From Thiohalocapsa sp963698775 (lineage in GTDB: Bacteria > Pseudomonadota > Gammaproteobacteria > Chromatiales > Chromatiaceae): a stretch of DNA of 64,000 nucleotides. Position numbers and translations under genes: made by a program. The notes beneath the pieces were generated by a model, which worked only from the letters and a program-made list of their open reading frames with translations, was not told where the DNA came from and ran no database searches. This document shows positions 54,094-62,547 of the stretch, piece after piece. How positions within the stretch are numbered: position 1 is the stretch's first letter; the number at the start of each line of letters is the position of its first letter. The stretch lies in the NCBI GenBank assembly GCA_963698775.1, contig CAVOSE010000075.1, positions 7,885 to 71,884 on the forward strand, in the 5' to 3' direction.

Positions 54094-54360
54094 ATGGCCG
54101 CCAATGCAAAAACGCCCATGGAACGCGTCGAACACCTCTACGCGGATCTGGTTGCCCACTACGGCGAGGGCGATCAACGTGAACTGCGCGCGGCAGCGAA
54201 GATCTTGCTGGTGGCACTGAGCAAGTTTCGCGAGCATGGCGGTGTGCATTGGCAAACGCTGCTCGACGAGTATGTCGATGCGCTGAAGCATGATCCACAG
54301 AAATTTGAACGCATGCTGGAAAGTAACCGTGCGACTTCCTCAGACGAGTTGATCGCCTGA
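54094..54360 (+). CDS. Conserved hypothetical protein (88 aa)
   Basis: The small soluble, helical protein has ERVEHLYADLVAHYGEGDQRELRAAAKILLVALSKF near residues 10-45 and HWQTLLDEYVDALKHDPQKF near 51-70. It is charged, lacks cysteine and resembles no named family known to me. It lies 55 bp before the mutarotase gene on the same strand, so the two may be co-transcribed. Confidence 0.68.
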   Translation: MAANAKTPMERVEHLYADLVAHYGEGDQRELRAAAKILLVALSKFREHGGVHWQTLLDEYVDALKHDPQKFERMLESNRATSSDELIA

Positions 54361-54415
54361 CGCCGAACAAACCCGTGTCGGTCGCCAAACCCAGCCGACC
54401 CAACTAGGAGCCCCC

Positions 54416-55321
54416 ATGGACATCGCCCAGGCCAATGACGAGTTCGGTATCGACGGCATCCTGCAAATCTGCGCCGGCAACGGCGGCCTGCCGCTGATCA
54501 CCGTCGACAACGAGCACGCCCGTGCCCAGATCTGCGCCTATGCTGGCCAGGTGCTCTCCTACCAGCCTCAAGCGCATCCCCACGATTTGTTGTTCGTCAG
54601 CGAGCGCGCGCACTTCGCACCCGGCAAGGCTATCAAGGGCGGCATCCCCGTCTGCTGGCCGTGGTTCGGACCGGACCCCGAGGACCGCGGTCGACCGGAT
54701 CACGGCTTCGTGCGCGCGCGCCAGTGGCAATTGCTCCTGACCGAGGCCATGGTCGACGGCACCACCCGCGTGCGACTGGGCACCAAGGATGACGAGGCCA
54801 GCCGGAGCCTGTGGCCCCATGCCTTTGCCCTCGAAATCGAGGTCACCATCGGCGAGACGCTGGACGTTGCGCTGATCAGCCGCAACACCGGCGATGTCCC
54901 GGTGACCCTGACGCAGGCCCTGCATACTTATTTCAAACTTGGCGACGTCCGCCAGGCACAGGTGCTCGGCCTCGCGGGCTACGACTACATTGACAAGGTG
55001 GGCGAGACCGCCGAGCGTACCCAGTCCGGCCCCATCAACTTCGACGGTCCGGTCAATCGCATCTATCTCGATACCGACCAGGACTTGATCATCGATGATC
55101 CGTCTCTGGATCGGCGCATCTGCATCGAGCGCGAAGGCAGCCAATCCGCCGTGGTCTGGAACCCCTGGATCGAGCAGTCCCGCGCCATGGGAGACTTCGG
55201 CGACGAGGAATACCTGCGTATGGTCTGCGTCGAGACCACAAACGCGGCGAGCGATGCCGTGCAGGTCGCGCCGGGTGATAGCCGTCGCCTCGCGTCCCGC
55301 TACGCCATCCGTCGCGATTGA
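54416..55321 (+). CDS. D-hexose-6-phosphate mutarotase (YeaD-like)
   Basis: The 301-residue product is an aldose-epimerase fold. Signatures include GIPVCWPWFGPDPED near residues 78-92, HGFVRARQWQLL with the catalytic-type His, and HTYFKLGDVRQ near 174-184 with a second His. Acid residue DKVGETAERT lies further on. It interconverts anomers of glucose-6-phosphate and related sugars. GGAG precedes the ATG. The stop overlaps the region just before glnE (TTGAGCATG), so the two are coupled. Confidence 0.9.
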   Translation: MDIAQANDEFGIDGILQICAGNGGLPLITVDNEHARAQICAYAGQVLSYQPQAHPHDLLFVSERAHFAPGKAIKGGIPVCWPWFGPDPEDRGRPDHGFVRARQWQLLLTEAMVDGTTRVRLGTKDDEASRSLWPHAFALEIEVTIGETLDVALISRNTGDVPVTLTQALHTYFKLGDVRQAQVLGLAGYDYIDKVGETAERTQSGPINFDGPVNRIYLDTDQDLIIDDPSLDRRICIEREGSQSAVVWNPWIEQSRAMGDFGDEEYLRMVCVETTNAASDAVQVAPGDSRRLASRYAIRRD

Positions 55322-55323
55322 GC

Positions 55324-58173
55324 ATGGCGCAGGACCTGCAACCGACCGCGTTCGACCACCACTGGCAGCAGTGGTTGGATTGGGCCGCCGAGCATGCGGT
55401 CGCGATACCGAACGATGCGGCATTCCAGCAGGCCCGTGAGCGGGTCTGGGAGGCAAGCGAATTTGCCGCCTTGACCGCCGCCCGCAGCCCCGAGACCTTG
55501 GCGGCGCTGATCGCCGACGGCGATCTCGGTCGCCCCCTCGGCGCCGATGGCCTGGCCGCGCAGCTGCGCACGGCGCTAGTGGACATCGCCGACGAGCCGA
55601 GCCTGCACAAGGCCCTGCGGCTGTTCCGGCGACGGCAGATGCTGCGCATCGTCTGGCGCGACCTGTCCGGCTGGGCCGACCTCGACGAGACCCTGGAGGA
55701 TCTGAGCGCCCTCGCCGACTGCTGTATCGGCCAGACATTGGCGTTGCTGCGGACCTGGACCGAGGCGGAACTGGGCACGCCGCGCGACGCCGACGGCGTC
55801 GCCCAATCCCTGGTCGTGCTGGGCATGGGCAAACTCGGTGCCCGCGAGCTGAATCTGTCCTCGGACATCGACCTGATCTTCGCCTTCCCCAGCACAGGGG
55901 AGGTCGCTGATGGCCCCCGCCCGCTCGGCAACGAACAATTCTTTGCTCGCCTGTGTCAGCGCCTGGTCAAGGCACTGGATGCACAGACCGTCGATGGCTT
56001 CGTGTTTCGCGTCGACACCCGGCTGCGCCCGTTCGGCGCCGCCGGGCCGCTGGCCATGAGCTTCGACGCGATGGAGGGCTACTACCACTCCCAGGCGCGG
56101 GAGTGGGAGCGCTACGCCATGACCAAGGCACGGCCGGTGGCCGGTGAGCCAGGCTCCATCGCCGAGTTGATGGCGATGCTGCGGCCGTTTGTCTACCGGC
56201 GTTATCTCGACTTCGGCGCCATCGAATCCCTGCGCAACCTCAAGACGCTGATCGACCGCGAGCTCAAGCGCAAGGGCATGGCCGACAACCTCAAGCTCGG
56301 CCCCGGCGGTATTCGCGAGATCGAATTCATCGGCCAATCGTTTCAGCTGATTCGCGGCGGTCGCGATCCGGACCTACAGATACGCCCCATCCAGCCCGTG
56401 CTGGCGCTGCTCGGCGCCAAGGGCCTGCTGGAGCCCGCGGCGGTGAATGAGCTGACCGCAGCCTACCGGTTTCTGCGCCTGGCCGAAAATCGCGTCCAGG
56501 CCTGGCAAGACCGCCAGACCCACCTGCTACCGGACAAGCCCGAGGCGCGGCTGCGGCTGGCGCGCAGCATGGGCTTTGGCGACTGGGACAGCTTCAAGAC
56601 GGCGCTGGACCGGCATCGTAGCCGGGTGCAGGCCTGCTTCGACGGTATTTTTGCCGGACCCGGTCCAGACGCCGGTGCCGACGAGCCCCTCGCTGCGCTG
56701 TGGGCCGATGGCGTAGAAGAGGCAGCTGCAGCGGTGTTGTTGCAGCAGGCCGGCTTCGCCGACCCGTCCGCGGCCAGTGCAAAACTGACGGGCTTCCGCG
56801 AGGCGATCGCCCGCAAGGGCATCAGCAGCCGCGGCAGCGAGCGGCTGGCATTGGTGATGCCGCGCCTGTTGCGCGAGATCGCCGCCTCCGCGGGGCCGGA
56901 TCTGGCCCTCGACGGTGTGCTGAAGGTGCTGGAGGCGATCGCCGGGCGCACGTCCTACATCGCCATGCTGGCCGAGCACCCGGATGCCTTGCATCAGTTG
57001 GTGACCCTTTGCGCCAAGAGCACCTGGTTCGGCGAGCGCACCGCCCGCCATCCGCTGCTGCTGGACGAACTGCTGGACCCACGGCGGTTGTTCGCTCCGC
57101 TGCATCGCGACGACCTGGAGCGCGAACTGGACCTGTTGCTGGCGACCGTCGACAGCGACGATCTGGAGCAGCGCATGGAGCGCCTACGCCAGTTCGCTCA
57201 GGGCAACATGCTGCGGGTCGCCGCCGCCGACGTGACCGATCGCATCCCGCTGATGGTGGTCAGCGACTACCTGACCGAGATCGCGGAGGTCGCGACCGCC
57301 CGCAGCCTGGCCATCGCCTTTTGCGATCTGTCCCACCGTCATGGCCGGCCCGCTGGCGCCGAGTTGACCACGCCGGGCTTTTTGGTGCTCGGCTACGGCA
57401 AGCTCGGCGGCATCGAACTGGGTTACAACTCCGACCTGGATCTGGTGTTCCTGTTCGACGAGGACCTCGGCGCCGGCAGCACCGAGGGCGAGCGGACCAT
57501 CGGCGGCGCGCAGTTCTATGTGCGCCTGGGACAGCGCCTAATCCACATCATGACGACGCCGACCTATTCGGGCATCCTCTACGACGTCGACATGCGCCTG
57601 CGCCCGGACGGCAATAAGGGCATGATCGCCCGCTCGCTGAAGTCCTTCGCCGAGTACCAGGCCAGCGACGCCTGGACCTGGGAGCATCAGGCCCTGGTGC
57701 GTGCCCGCCCGGTGGCCGGCGATGCGCGCCTCGCGGAACGCTTCGCCGCGGTGCGCGCGGACATCCTGCGTCGCGCGCGCGATCCGGACGAACTGCGCGA
57801 GGCAGTGCGCAGCATGCGCAGCAAGATGCGCGACAACCTGGACAAGACCCGCAACGGCCTGTTCGACCTGAAACAGGGCCATGGCGGTATTGCCGATATC
57901 GAGTTTATGGTTCAATACGCGGTCTTGCGCTGGGCCGAGGCCCATCCGGATCTAACGACCTGGACCGACAACGTGCGCCTGCTCGAGACCCTCGAGCGCC
58001 TGCACCTGCTGCCGGGCGATACCGCGGTCGACCTGACCAACGCCTATAAGGCGTTGCGCGCGATCTACCATCGCAATGCGTTGCAGGACACGCCGGGCCT
58101 AGTGCCGGAGGCACAGCTGCAGCCGGAGCGGGCGCGGGTCGCCGCGATCTGGCAGGACTTGATGGAGGCTTAA
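55324..58173 (+). CDS. glnE: Bifunctional glutamine synthetase adenylyltransferase/deadenylase GlnE
   Basis: GlnE adds and removes AMP on glutamine synthetase in response to PII. The product is about 949 residues (E. coli 946), with two nucleotidyltransferase domains: GKLGARELNLSSDIDLIF near residues 170-187 (deadenylase half) and GKLGGIELGYNSDLDLVFLFD near 693-713 (adenylylase half). Each has the GS/D-x-D-x-D type metal site. RPFGAAGPLAMS and LKLGPGGIREIEFI are further landmarks. The ATG at 55324 is used; TTG at 55318 lies in the previous stop. It precedes ilvE. Confidence 0.96.
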   Translation: MAQDLQPTAFDHHWQQWLDWAAEHAVAIPNDAAFQQARERVWEASEFAALTAARSPETLAALIADGDLGRPLGADGLAAQLRTALVDIADEPSLHKALRLFRRRQMLRIVWRDLSGWADLDETLEDLSALADCCIGQTLALLRTWTEAELGTPRDADGVAQSLVVLGMGKLGARELNLSSDIDLIFAFPSTGEVADGPRPLGNEQFFARLCQRLVKALDAQTVDGFVFRVDTRLRPFGAAGPLAMSFDAMEGYYHSQAREWERYAMTKARPVAGEPGSIAELMAMLRPFVYRRYLDFGAIESLRNLKTLIDRELKRKGMADNLKLGPGGIREIEFIGQSFQLIRGGRDPDLQIRPIQPVLALLGAKGLLEPAAVNELTAAYRFLRLAENRVQAWQDRQTHLLPDKPEARLRLARSMGFGDWDSFKTALDRHRSRVQACFDGIFAGPGPDAGADEPLAALWADGVEEAAAAVLLQQAGFADPSAASAKLTGFREAIARKGISSRGSERLALVMPRLLREIAASAGPDLALDGVLKVLEAIAGRTSYIAMLAEHPDALHQLVTLCAKSTWFGERTARHPLLLDELLDPRRLFAPLHRDDLERELDLLLATVDSDDLEQRMERLRQFAQGNMLRVAAADVTDRIPLMVVSDYLTEIAEVATARSLAIAFCDLSHRHGRPAGAELTTPGFLVLGYGKLGGIELGYNSDLDLVFLFDEDLGAGSTEGERTIGGAQFYVRLGQRLIHIMTTPTYSGILYDVDMRLRPDGNKGMIARSLKSFAEYQASDAWTWEHQALVRARPVAGDARLAERFAAVRADILRRARDPDELREAVRSMRSKMRDNLDKTRNGLFDLKQGHGGIADIEFMVQYAVLRWAEAHPDLTTWTDNVRLLETLERLHLLPGDTAVDLTNAYKALRAIYHRNALQDTPGLVPEAQLQPERARVAAIWQDLMEA

Positions 58174-58270
58174 GGCGAGCCGCGTCGCGGTCGTGCGACC
58201 GCCGTGCTCGGGTCGAGTAGACACCGCTCTCGCGGGTGCAGCCGCGCCCGACGCAGAGCCCCGTATTTTC

Positions 58271-58297
58271 CGGCCCTCGGCCCTCGGCCCTCGGCCC
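58271..58297. repeat. Tandem CGGCCCT heptamers
   Basis: Three perfect CGGCCCT heptamers (58271-58291) followed by a partial CGGCCC lie in the 145-bp gap between glnE and ilvE, ending 22 bp before the ilvE ATG. Tandem short units of this type expand and contract easily, so length may vary between strains. Confidence 0.85.
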
Positions 58298-58318
58298 TTC
58301 CGAACAGGAATTGCAAGC

Positions 58319-59239
58319 ATGACGATGGCGGATCGCGATGGCCTGATCTGGCACAACGGCAGCACCGTGGACTGGCGTGAGGCGCAGACCCATGTACTCA
58401 CCCACACCCTGCACTACGGCATGGGGGTGTTCGAGGGTGTGCGCGCCTATAAGACCGACCAGGGGCCAGCCATCTTCCGACTGCGCGACCACACCGATCG
58501 GCTGTTCAACTCCGCCCACATCCTGGCCATGAAGCCGCCGTTCGATCGCGAGACCATCAACGAGGCCCACCGCATTGCCGTGCGCGAGAACAACCTGGAG
58601 TCCGCGTACATACGCCCGATGTTCTACTACGGGCCGGAAGGCATGGGCCTGCGCGCCGACAATCTCAACGTGCATGGCATCGTCGCCGCCTGGGACTGGG
58701 GTTCGTACCTGGGTGAGGAGAACATGCGCAAGGGCATCCGCATCCGCGTTTCGTCGTTCACTCGCCATCACGTCAACGTCACCATGTGCCGGGCCAAGGC
58801 CAACGGTAACTACATGAACTCCATGATGGCGTTGCAGGAGGCGTTGCGCGACGGCTACGACGAGGCGCTGCTGCTCGACGCCCAGGGCTTCGTCATGGAA
58901 GGCAGCGGCGAGAACGTCTTCCTCGTCAAGGACGGCGTGCTCTACACCCCGGACCTGACCTCGGCACTGGACGGCATCACCCGGCGCACCGTCATCACGC
59001 TGGCCGGCGAGATCGGCATCGACGTGGTGGAGAAGCGCATCACCCGCGACGAGGTCTACATCGCCGACGAGGCATTTTTCACCGGTACCGCCGCCGAGGT
59101 GACGCCGATCCGCGAGGTCGACGGTCGCGCCATCGGCAGCGGCAGCCGCGGCCCCATCACCGAGCGCTTGCAAAGCCTGTACTTTGACGTGGTGCACGGC
59201 CGCAGCGACGCGCACCGGGAATGGCTGACGCTGGTCTGA
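58319..59239 (+). CDS. ilvE: Branched-chain-amino-acid aminotransferase
   Basis: IlvE transfers amino groups to and from Leu, Ile and Val using PLP. The 306-residue product begins with DGLIWHNGSTVDWREAQTHVLTHTLHYG, then MGVFEGVRAYKT. The PLP lysine is Lys160 in RAKANGNYMNSMMALQEAL. EGSGENVFLVKDG near 196-208 and GITRRTVITLAGEIG near 219-233 are the fold-type IV signatures. Length and order match E. coli IlvE (309). The zinc-finger gene follows 74 bp downstream. ATG at 58319 has CAGGAA upstream. Confidence 0.95.
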   Translation: MTMADRDGLIWHNGSTVDWREAQTHVLTHTLHYGMGVFEGVRAYKTDQGPAIFRLRDHTDRLFNSAHILAMKPPFDRETINEAHRIAVRENNLESAYIRPMFYYGPEGMGLRADNLNVHGIVAAWDWGSYLGEENMRKGIRIRVSSFTRHHVNVTMCRAKANGNYMNSMMALQEALRDGYDEALLLDAQGFVMEGSGENVFLVKDGVLYTPDLTSALDGITRRTVITLAGEIGIDVVEKRITRDEVYIADEAFFTGTAAEVTPIREVDGRAIGSGSRGPITERLQSLYFDVVHGRSDAHREWLTLV

Positions 59240-59313
59240 CGCGGCCCACTCCCCCGAGGCCCGAGCCCGATCGGCCCAGGCAAAAAGAACAACCAGCGAG
59301 CGAGATACAAGCA

Positions 59314-59541
59314 ATGGACATGATCAGCCCCGATCCGGCACTCGACACCAACGGCATCCAACCGCCGCCACGCTCCGGTGAGGTCAAGACCGTTACCCGC
59401 AACGACCTACCCCTGTGCTGTCCGCTACCCGAGGACGAGGTCTGGAACATGCACCCACGCGTGTACCTGGCCATCGAGGATGAGCCCGACGGCAAATCCA
59501 CCTGTCCCTACTGCGGCGCGCAGTACCAGCTGCAGCGCTGA
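59314..59541 (+). CDS. Small zinc-finger domain protein (zf-CHCC family)
   Basis: The 75-residue product has the CHCC zinc site: a CC pair in LPLCCPLPEDEVW near residues 34-46, a His in NMHPRVYLAIED, and a C-terminal CPYCGAQYQLQR. The family resembles the zinc-binding tail of mitochondrial complex I subunit NDUFS6, but its bacterial role is unknown. It often follows ilvE in proteobacteria, as here. The start at 59314 is taken because earlier in-frame ones would extend with low-complexity residues. Confidence 0.85.
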   Translation: MDMISPDPALDTNGIQPPPRSGEVKTVTRNDLPLCCPLPEDEVWNMHPRVYLAIEDEPDGKSTCPYCGAQYQLQR

Positions 59542-59624
59542 TACGCGTCGAGCCCATACAAACATTCCCGTTGGAGGTTGCAACGATTCGCTTGCCACAA
59601 CGCCGGAACCACACCTGAGCCCCT

Positions 59625-61121
59625 ATGCCCACGCCCCCCAGTCCGGCGACCTTCGACGACCTAGACCTCACCGAGCCGCTGCTGCGCGGTCTCACCAAGG
59701 CCGGTTTCGACACCCCGACGCCGGTGCAGCAACAGGTCATCCCGCCTGCGATGCAACGGCTGGACCTGTTGGTCTCGGCCGCCACCGGCTCCGGCAAGAC
59801 CGTCGCCTTCCTGCTGCCGATCATGCAGCATCTGCTCGACCAGCGTGCCATCCACGACAGCCCGCGCGTGCTGATCCTGGTGCCCACGCGCGAGTTGGCG
59901 AGGCAGATCCATACCCATTTCATGGACATCGGCAGCTACACGCGCCTCACCGCCGAGGTCATCACCGGCGGCGAGAACCGTGGTCATCAGGTCTCGGCGC
60001 TGCGGCGCAACCCGGACATCCTGGTGGCGACGCCGGGCCGCATCCTCGAGCACCTGGAGACCGGCGAAGCGGAACTCGGCGACCTGGAACACCTGGTGCT
60101 GGACGAGGCTGACCGCATGCTCGACATGGGCTTCGCCGAGCAGGTGTTCGCCATCCTCGGCCACTGCCGGCGCGAGCGCCAATCGCTGCTGTTTTCGGCT
60201 ACGCTCCAGCAACGCGGCCTGACCGGCTTGGCCGAACAACTGCTGCGCGAGCCGCGGACCATCATCGTCGATGCCGCGCGCGAACCGCATCCGGACATCA
60301 CCCACCAGATTCTGCTCAGCGACGAGCCTGAGCATAAGCGCGATCAGCTGCTTTGGCTGTTGCGCGATGCCCCCACGGCCCAGACTGTCGACAGCCCTGC
60401 CGAACAAGCATCCGGTTCAACGCCTGGCCCGGCACCCGACCCAGCGATTCGCCCAGCACCTGATCAACCCACCGAGCGAGCCCCTGGCCAAGCGATCACT
60501 GAGCGGCGCGACAAGACCCTGGTCTTCGTCAACACCCGCGAACGCGCCGACCTGCTCGGCAACTGGCTGGTCGGCCAACAACAGCGCTGTGCCGTGCTGC
60601 ATGGCGACCTCGACCAACGCGAGCGCAAACGCGTCATGGGCCTGTTCCGCAGCGGCTCCGTCGACGTCCTGATCGCCACCGACGTCGCCGCCCGCGGCCT
60701 TGATATACCCGGTGTGCAACGGGTGATCAACTTCGACGTGCCCCGCAGCGGCGACGACTACCTGCACCGCACCGGTCGCACCGGGCGCGCCGGCGAACAG
60801 GGCATCGCCATCAGCCTGGTCGGCGCATCCGAATGGAACCGCATGGAAGGCATCCAGCGCTATCTGCGTCTGGACGTGAAACAGCGCGCCATCAAGGGGC
60901 TTGAGGCACGCTTCAAGGGTGCGCCGACGCGCGCCAAACCGGGTAAGAAAAAGTCCGCTGCCAGCGCGAGGGCAAAGCCGGACAGTAAGACGGCGCCAAA
61001 GTCGAAGCAGCGCTTGCGAGATCGCAAGAATGTCGGCAAACGCAGAGCACCCACCACCCCATCCAACACCGAACCCGGCAAACCGGCTGGGCTCGAGCCG
61101 CCCAAGCGGCGTGGTTCCTAA
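59625..61121 (+). CDS. DEAD-box RNA helicase (SrmB/RhlE-like)
   Basis: The 498-residue product has a Q-motif region (FDDLDLTEPLLRGL), AATGSGKT near 53-60, PTRELARQI, the DEAD box near 160-163, SAT (motif III), and the second RecA domain with ATDVAARGLDIPGVQRVINFD and HRTGRTGRAGEQG near 380-393. An unusual feature is a low-complexity Pro/Ala/Thr linker of about 40 residues (about 255-295) between the two RecA halves. The C-terminal 75 or so residues are basic, with many Lys/Arg, likely for RNA binding. Probably acts in ribosome assembly or RNA turnover. Confidence 0.92.
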   Translation: MPTPPSPATFDDLDLTEPLLRGLTKAGFDTPTPVQQQVIPPAMQRLDLLVSAATGSGKTVAFLLPIMQHLLDQRAIHDSPRVLILVPTRELARQIHTHFMDIGSYTRLTAEVITGGENRGHQVSALRRNPDILVATPGRILEHLETGEAELGDLEHLVLDEADRMLDMGFAEQVFAILGHCRRERQSLLFSATLQQRGLTGLAEQLLREPRTIIVDAAREPHPDITHQILLSDEPEHKRDQLLWLLRDAPTAQTVDSPAEQASGSTPGPAPDPAIRPAPDQPTERAPGQAITERRDKTLVFVNTRERADLLGNWLVGQQQRCAVLHGDLDQRERKRVMGLFRSGSVDVLIATDVAARGLDIPGVQRVINFDVPRSGDDYLHRTGRTGRAGEQGIAISLVGASEWNRMEGIQRYLRLDVKQRAIKGLEARFKGAPTRAKPGKKKSAASARAKPDSKTAPKSKQRLRDRKNVGKRRAPTTPSNTEPGKPAGLEPPKRRGS

Positions 61122-61139
61122 GCGATCCCTAGCAGTGCC

Positions 61140-61928
61140 ATGAAGCTCGATAGCGTCAACGATTTCGTCCAGCAGCAGATGACCGCGCCGCTGCGCCTGG
61201 CCATGGAGGCCCGCGCACCCTGGGAACACGGCGCTGGGCTTGCGGCCCAACCGCTGTTGTCCTTGTTGCCCAAGGGCGACGGCCACGCGGTGCTCGTGTT
61301 GCCGCTGATGTTCGGCAACGACCTCAGCACACTGCCCCTGCGCAGCTTTTTGAACGGCCGCGGTTATGCCGCCTCGACCTGGGATTTGGGTCTCAACCTG
61401 GGCCCTCGCTCGGGGGTGTTCGATGCCTGCCTCGGCCGTCTGCGCGCGTTGCGCGCAGAGCATGGGCGTCCGGTGACCCTGATCGGCTGGAGCCTCGGTG
61501 GCCTGTTCGCCCGGGCCCTGGCACTGGAGGCGCCGGACGACGTGCGGCTGGTCATCAGCCTGGGTACGCCGATCCGCGGCGAGCCGAGCCCGGCGCAACT
61601 GTGGCATACCTATGAGCAGATCACCGGCGACCCGATGGGCTTGCCGCCGCACCTGATCGACTTGGCGCGGCCGCTGCCGGTGCCGAGCACGTCGATCTAC
61701 AGCCGCAGCGACGGCATCGTACCCTGGCAGAGCAGCTTCGAGCCGACCAGTCCCAAGGCCGAGAGCATCGAGGTCGAATCCAGCCACCTCGGCCTCGGTG
61801 CGCATCCGCTGACGCTGTTTGCCATCGCGGATCGGCTCGCCCAGCCGCCGGGACGGTGGCGCCCGTTCGCCCCCAGCGGTCCCCTTGCTTGGATGTATCG
61901 CGAGCCCGGTCGCGATGGCTGGCTTTGA
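61140..61928 (+). CDS. Alpha/beta-hydrolase fold protein
   Basis: The 262-residue product has the GXSXG nucleophile elbow GWSLGG near residues 116-121 (Ser118) after the oxyanion segment LVLPLMFGNDLSTLPLRSFL, plus SRSDGIVPWQSSF near 187-199 with a candidate Asp, and a late His in SSHLGLGAHPL. It resembles lipase/esterase or PHA-synthase-like cap-less hydrolases, but no family can be named confidently. It begins 18 bp after the helicase stop, so the two are likely co-transcribed. Confidence 0.8.
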   Translation: MKLDSVNDFVQQQMTAPLRLAMEARAPWEHGAGLAAQPLLSLLPKGDGHAVLVLPLMFGNDLSTLPLRSFLNGRGYAASTWDLGLNLGPRSGVFDACLGRLRALRAEHGRPVTLIGWSLGGLFARALALEAPDDVRLVISLGTPIRGEPSPAQLWHTYEQITGDPMGLPPHLIDLARPLPVPSTSIYSRSDGIVPWQSSFEPTSPKAESIEVESSHLGLGAHPLTLFAIADRLAQPPGRWRPFAPSGPLAWMYREPGRDGWL

Positions 61929-62547
61929 GGCGCGGAGACGCCGAACCTAGCGCTTCGCTGCGAAAATACCGAGACCAGCCGCGCTTGTGGGAGCGATTTG
62001 CAATCGCGACCGCCGCGACGAGGATGCTCGCGACGCCAAGTCACTTCCGCAGCGCCGAGGGTCACACGAACGGTCTCGGAGCTTCCGCGGCGACGCACCA
62101 GTAGCGAGCACAATCTCGCCCGGGTTTCTCAGAACGACCAACGCTGAAGCGGTCTGTTGCCCCGGGCCGACGCACCTGATTGGTGCATTAGGCCGTCGCT
62201 TCGCAAAGGAACCACTCCGGTTCACCGATGGTCAATCGCCATCAATGCCCGCCCCCAAAGATTCTCAGTCCTGACGGATACGGCACTCGGAAAAGCGAAG
62301 CTGCCTCTACGGCGAGCCGTCAGCAGCGCATTTCGTACGACTCCAGTAGCATTAGATAGGCCAGATCGCTGCTTCGTGCGCCCGAAGCCGCCGACTCTTA
62401 CGAATCTCCGACCCGGAGGATCGACGTCGGCGCCATCGACAGGCTTGGCCAAGGCCTCTTTGTGAGATTAGGGCGCAAATATTGCTTAAAGAGCAACCGA
62501 AAGTAGCGGAGTTGATGATCGAGTCAACGCCGTCGTTGCCGCAGTAA
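61929..62547. other. Gene-free spacer with a REP-like element
   Basis: At 61984-62011 is TTGTGGGAGCGATTTGCAATCGCGAC, in which GCGATT pairs with AATCGC across a TGC loop. This matches the class of REP palindromes known from Pseudomonas, Xanthomonas and several sulfur bacteria. The rest has short frames on both strands without family matches. The sequence just upstream of the protease gene is AT-richer and probably holds its promoter. Confidence 0.6.
61984..62011. repeat. REP-like palindromic repeat
   Basis: A 26-28-bp unit, beginning CTTGTGGGAGCG, contains the hairpin GCGATT-TGC-AATCGC. Such units are usually dispersed in tens to hundreds of copies; only one full copy is visible in this window. 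Confidence 0.55.

Noticed and set aside
57905..59314. 469-codon minus-strand frame across glnE end and ilvE
   Set aside because: Antisense shadow; it includes the tandem heptamers as a low-complexity stretch.
62222..62452. 76-codon minus-strand frame in the spacer before the protease gene
   Set aside because: No ribosome binding site, no family, and codon pattern like non-coding GC-rich sequence.
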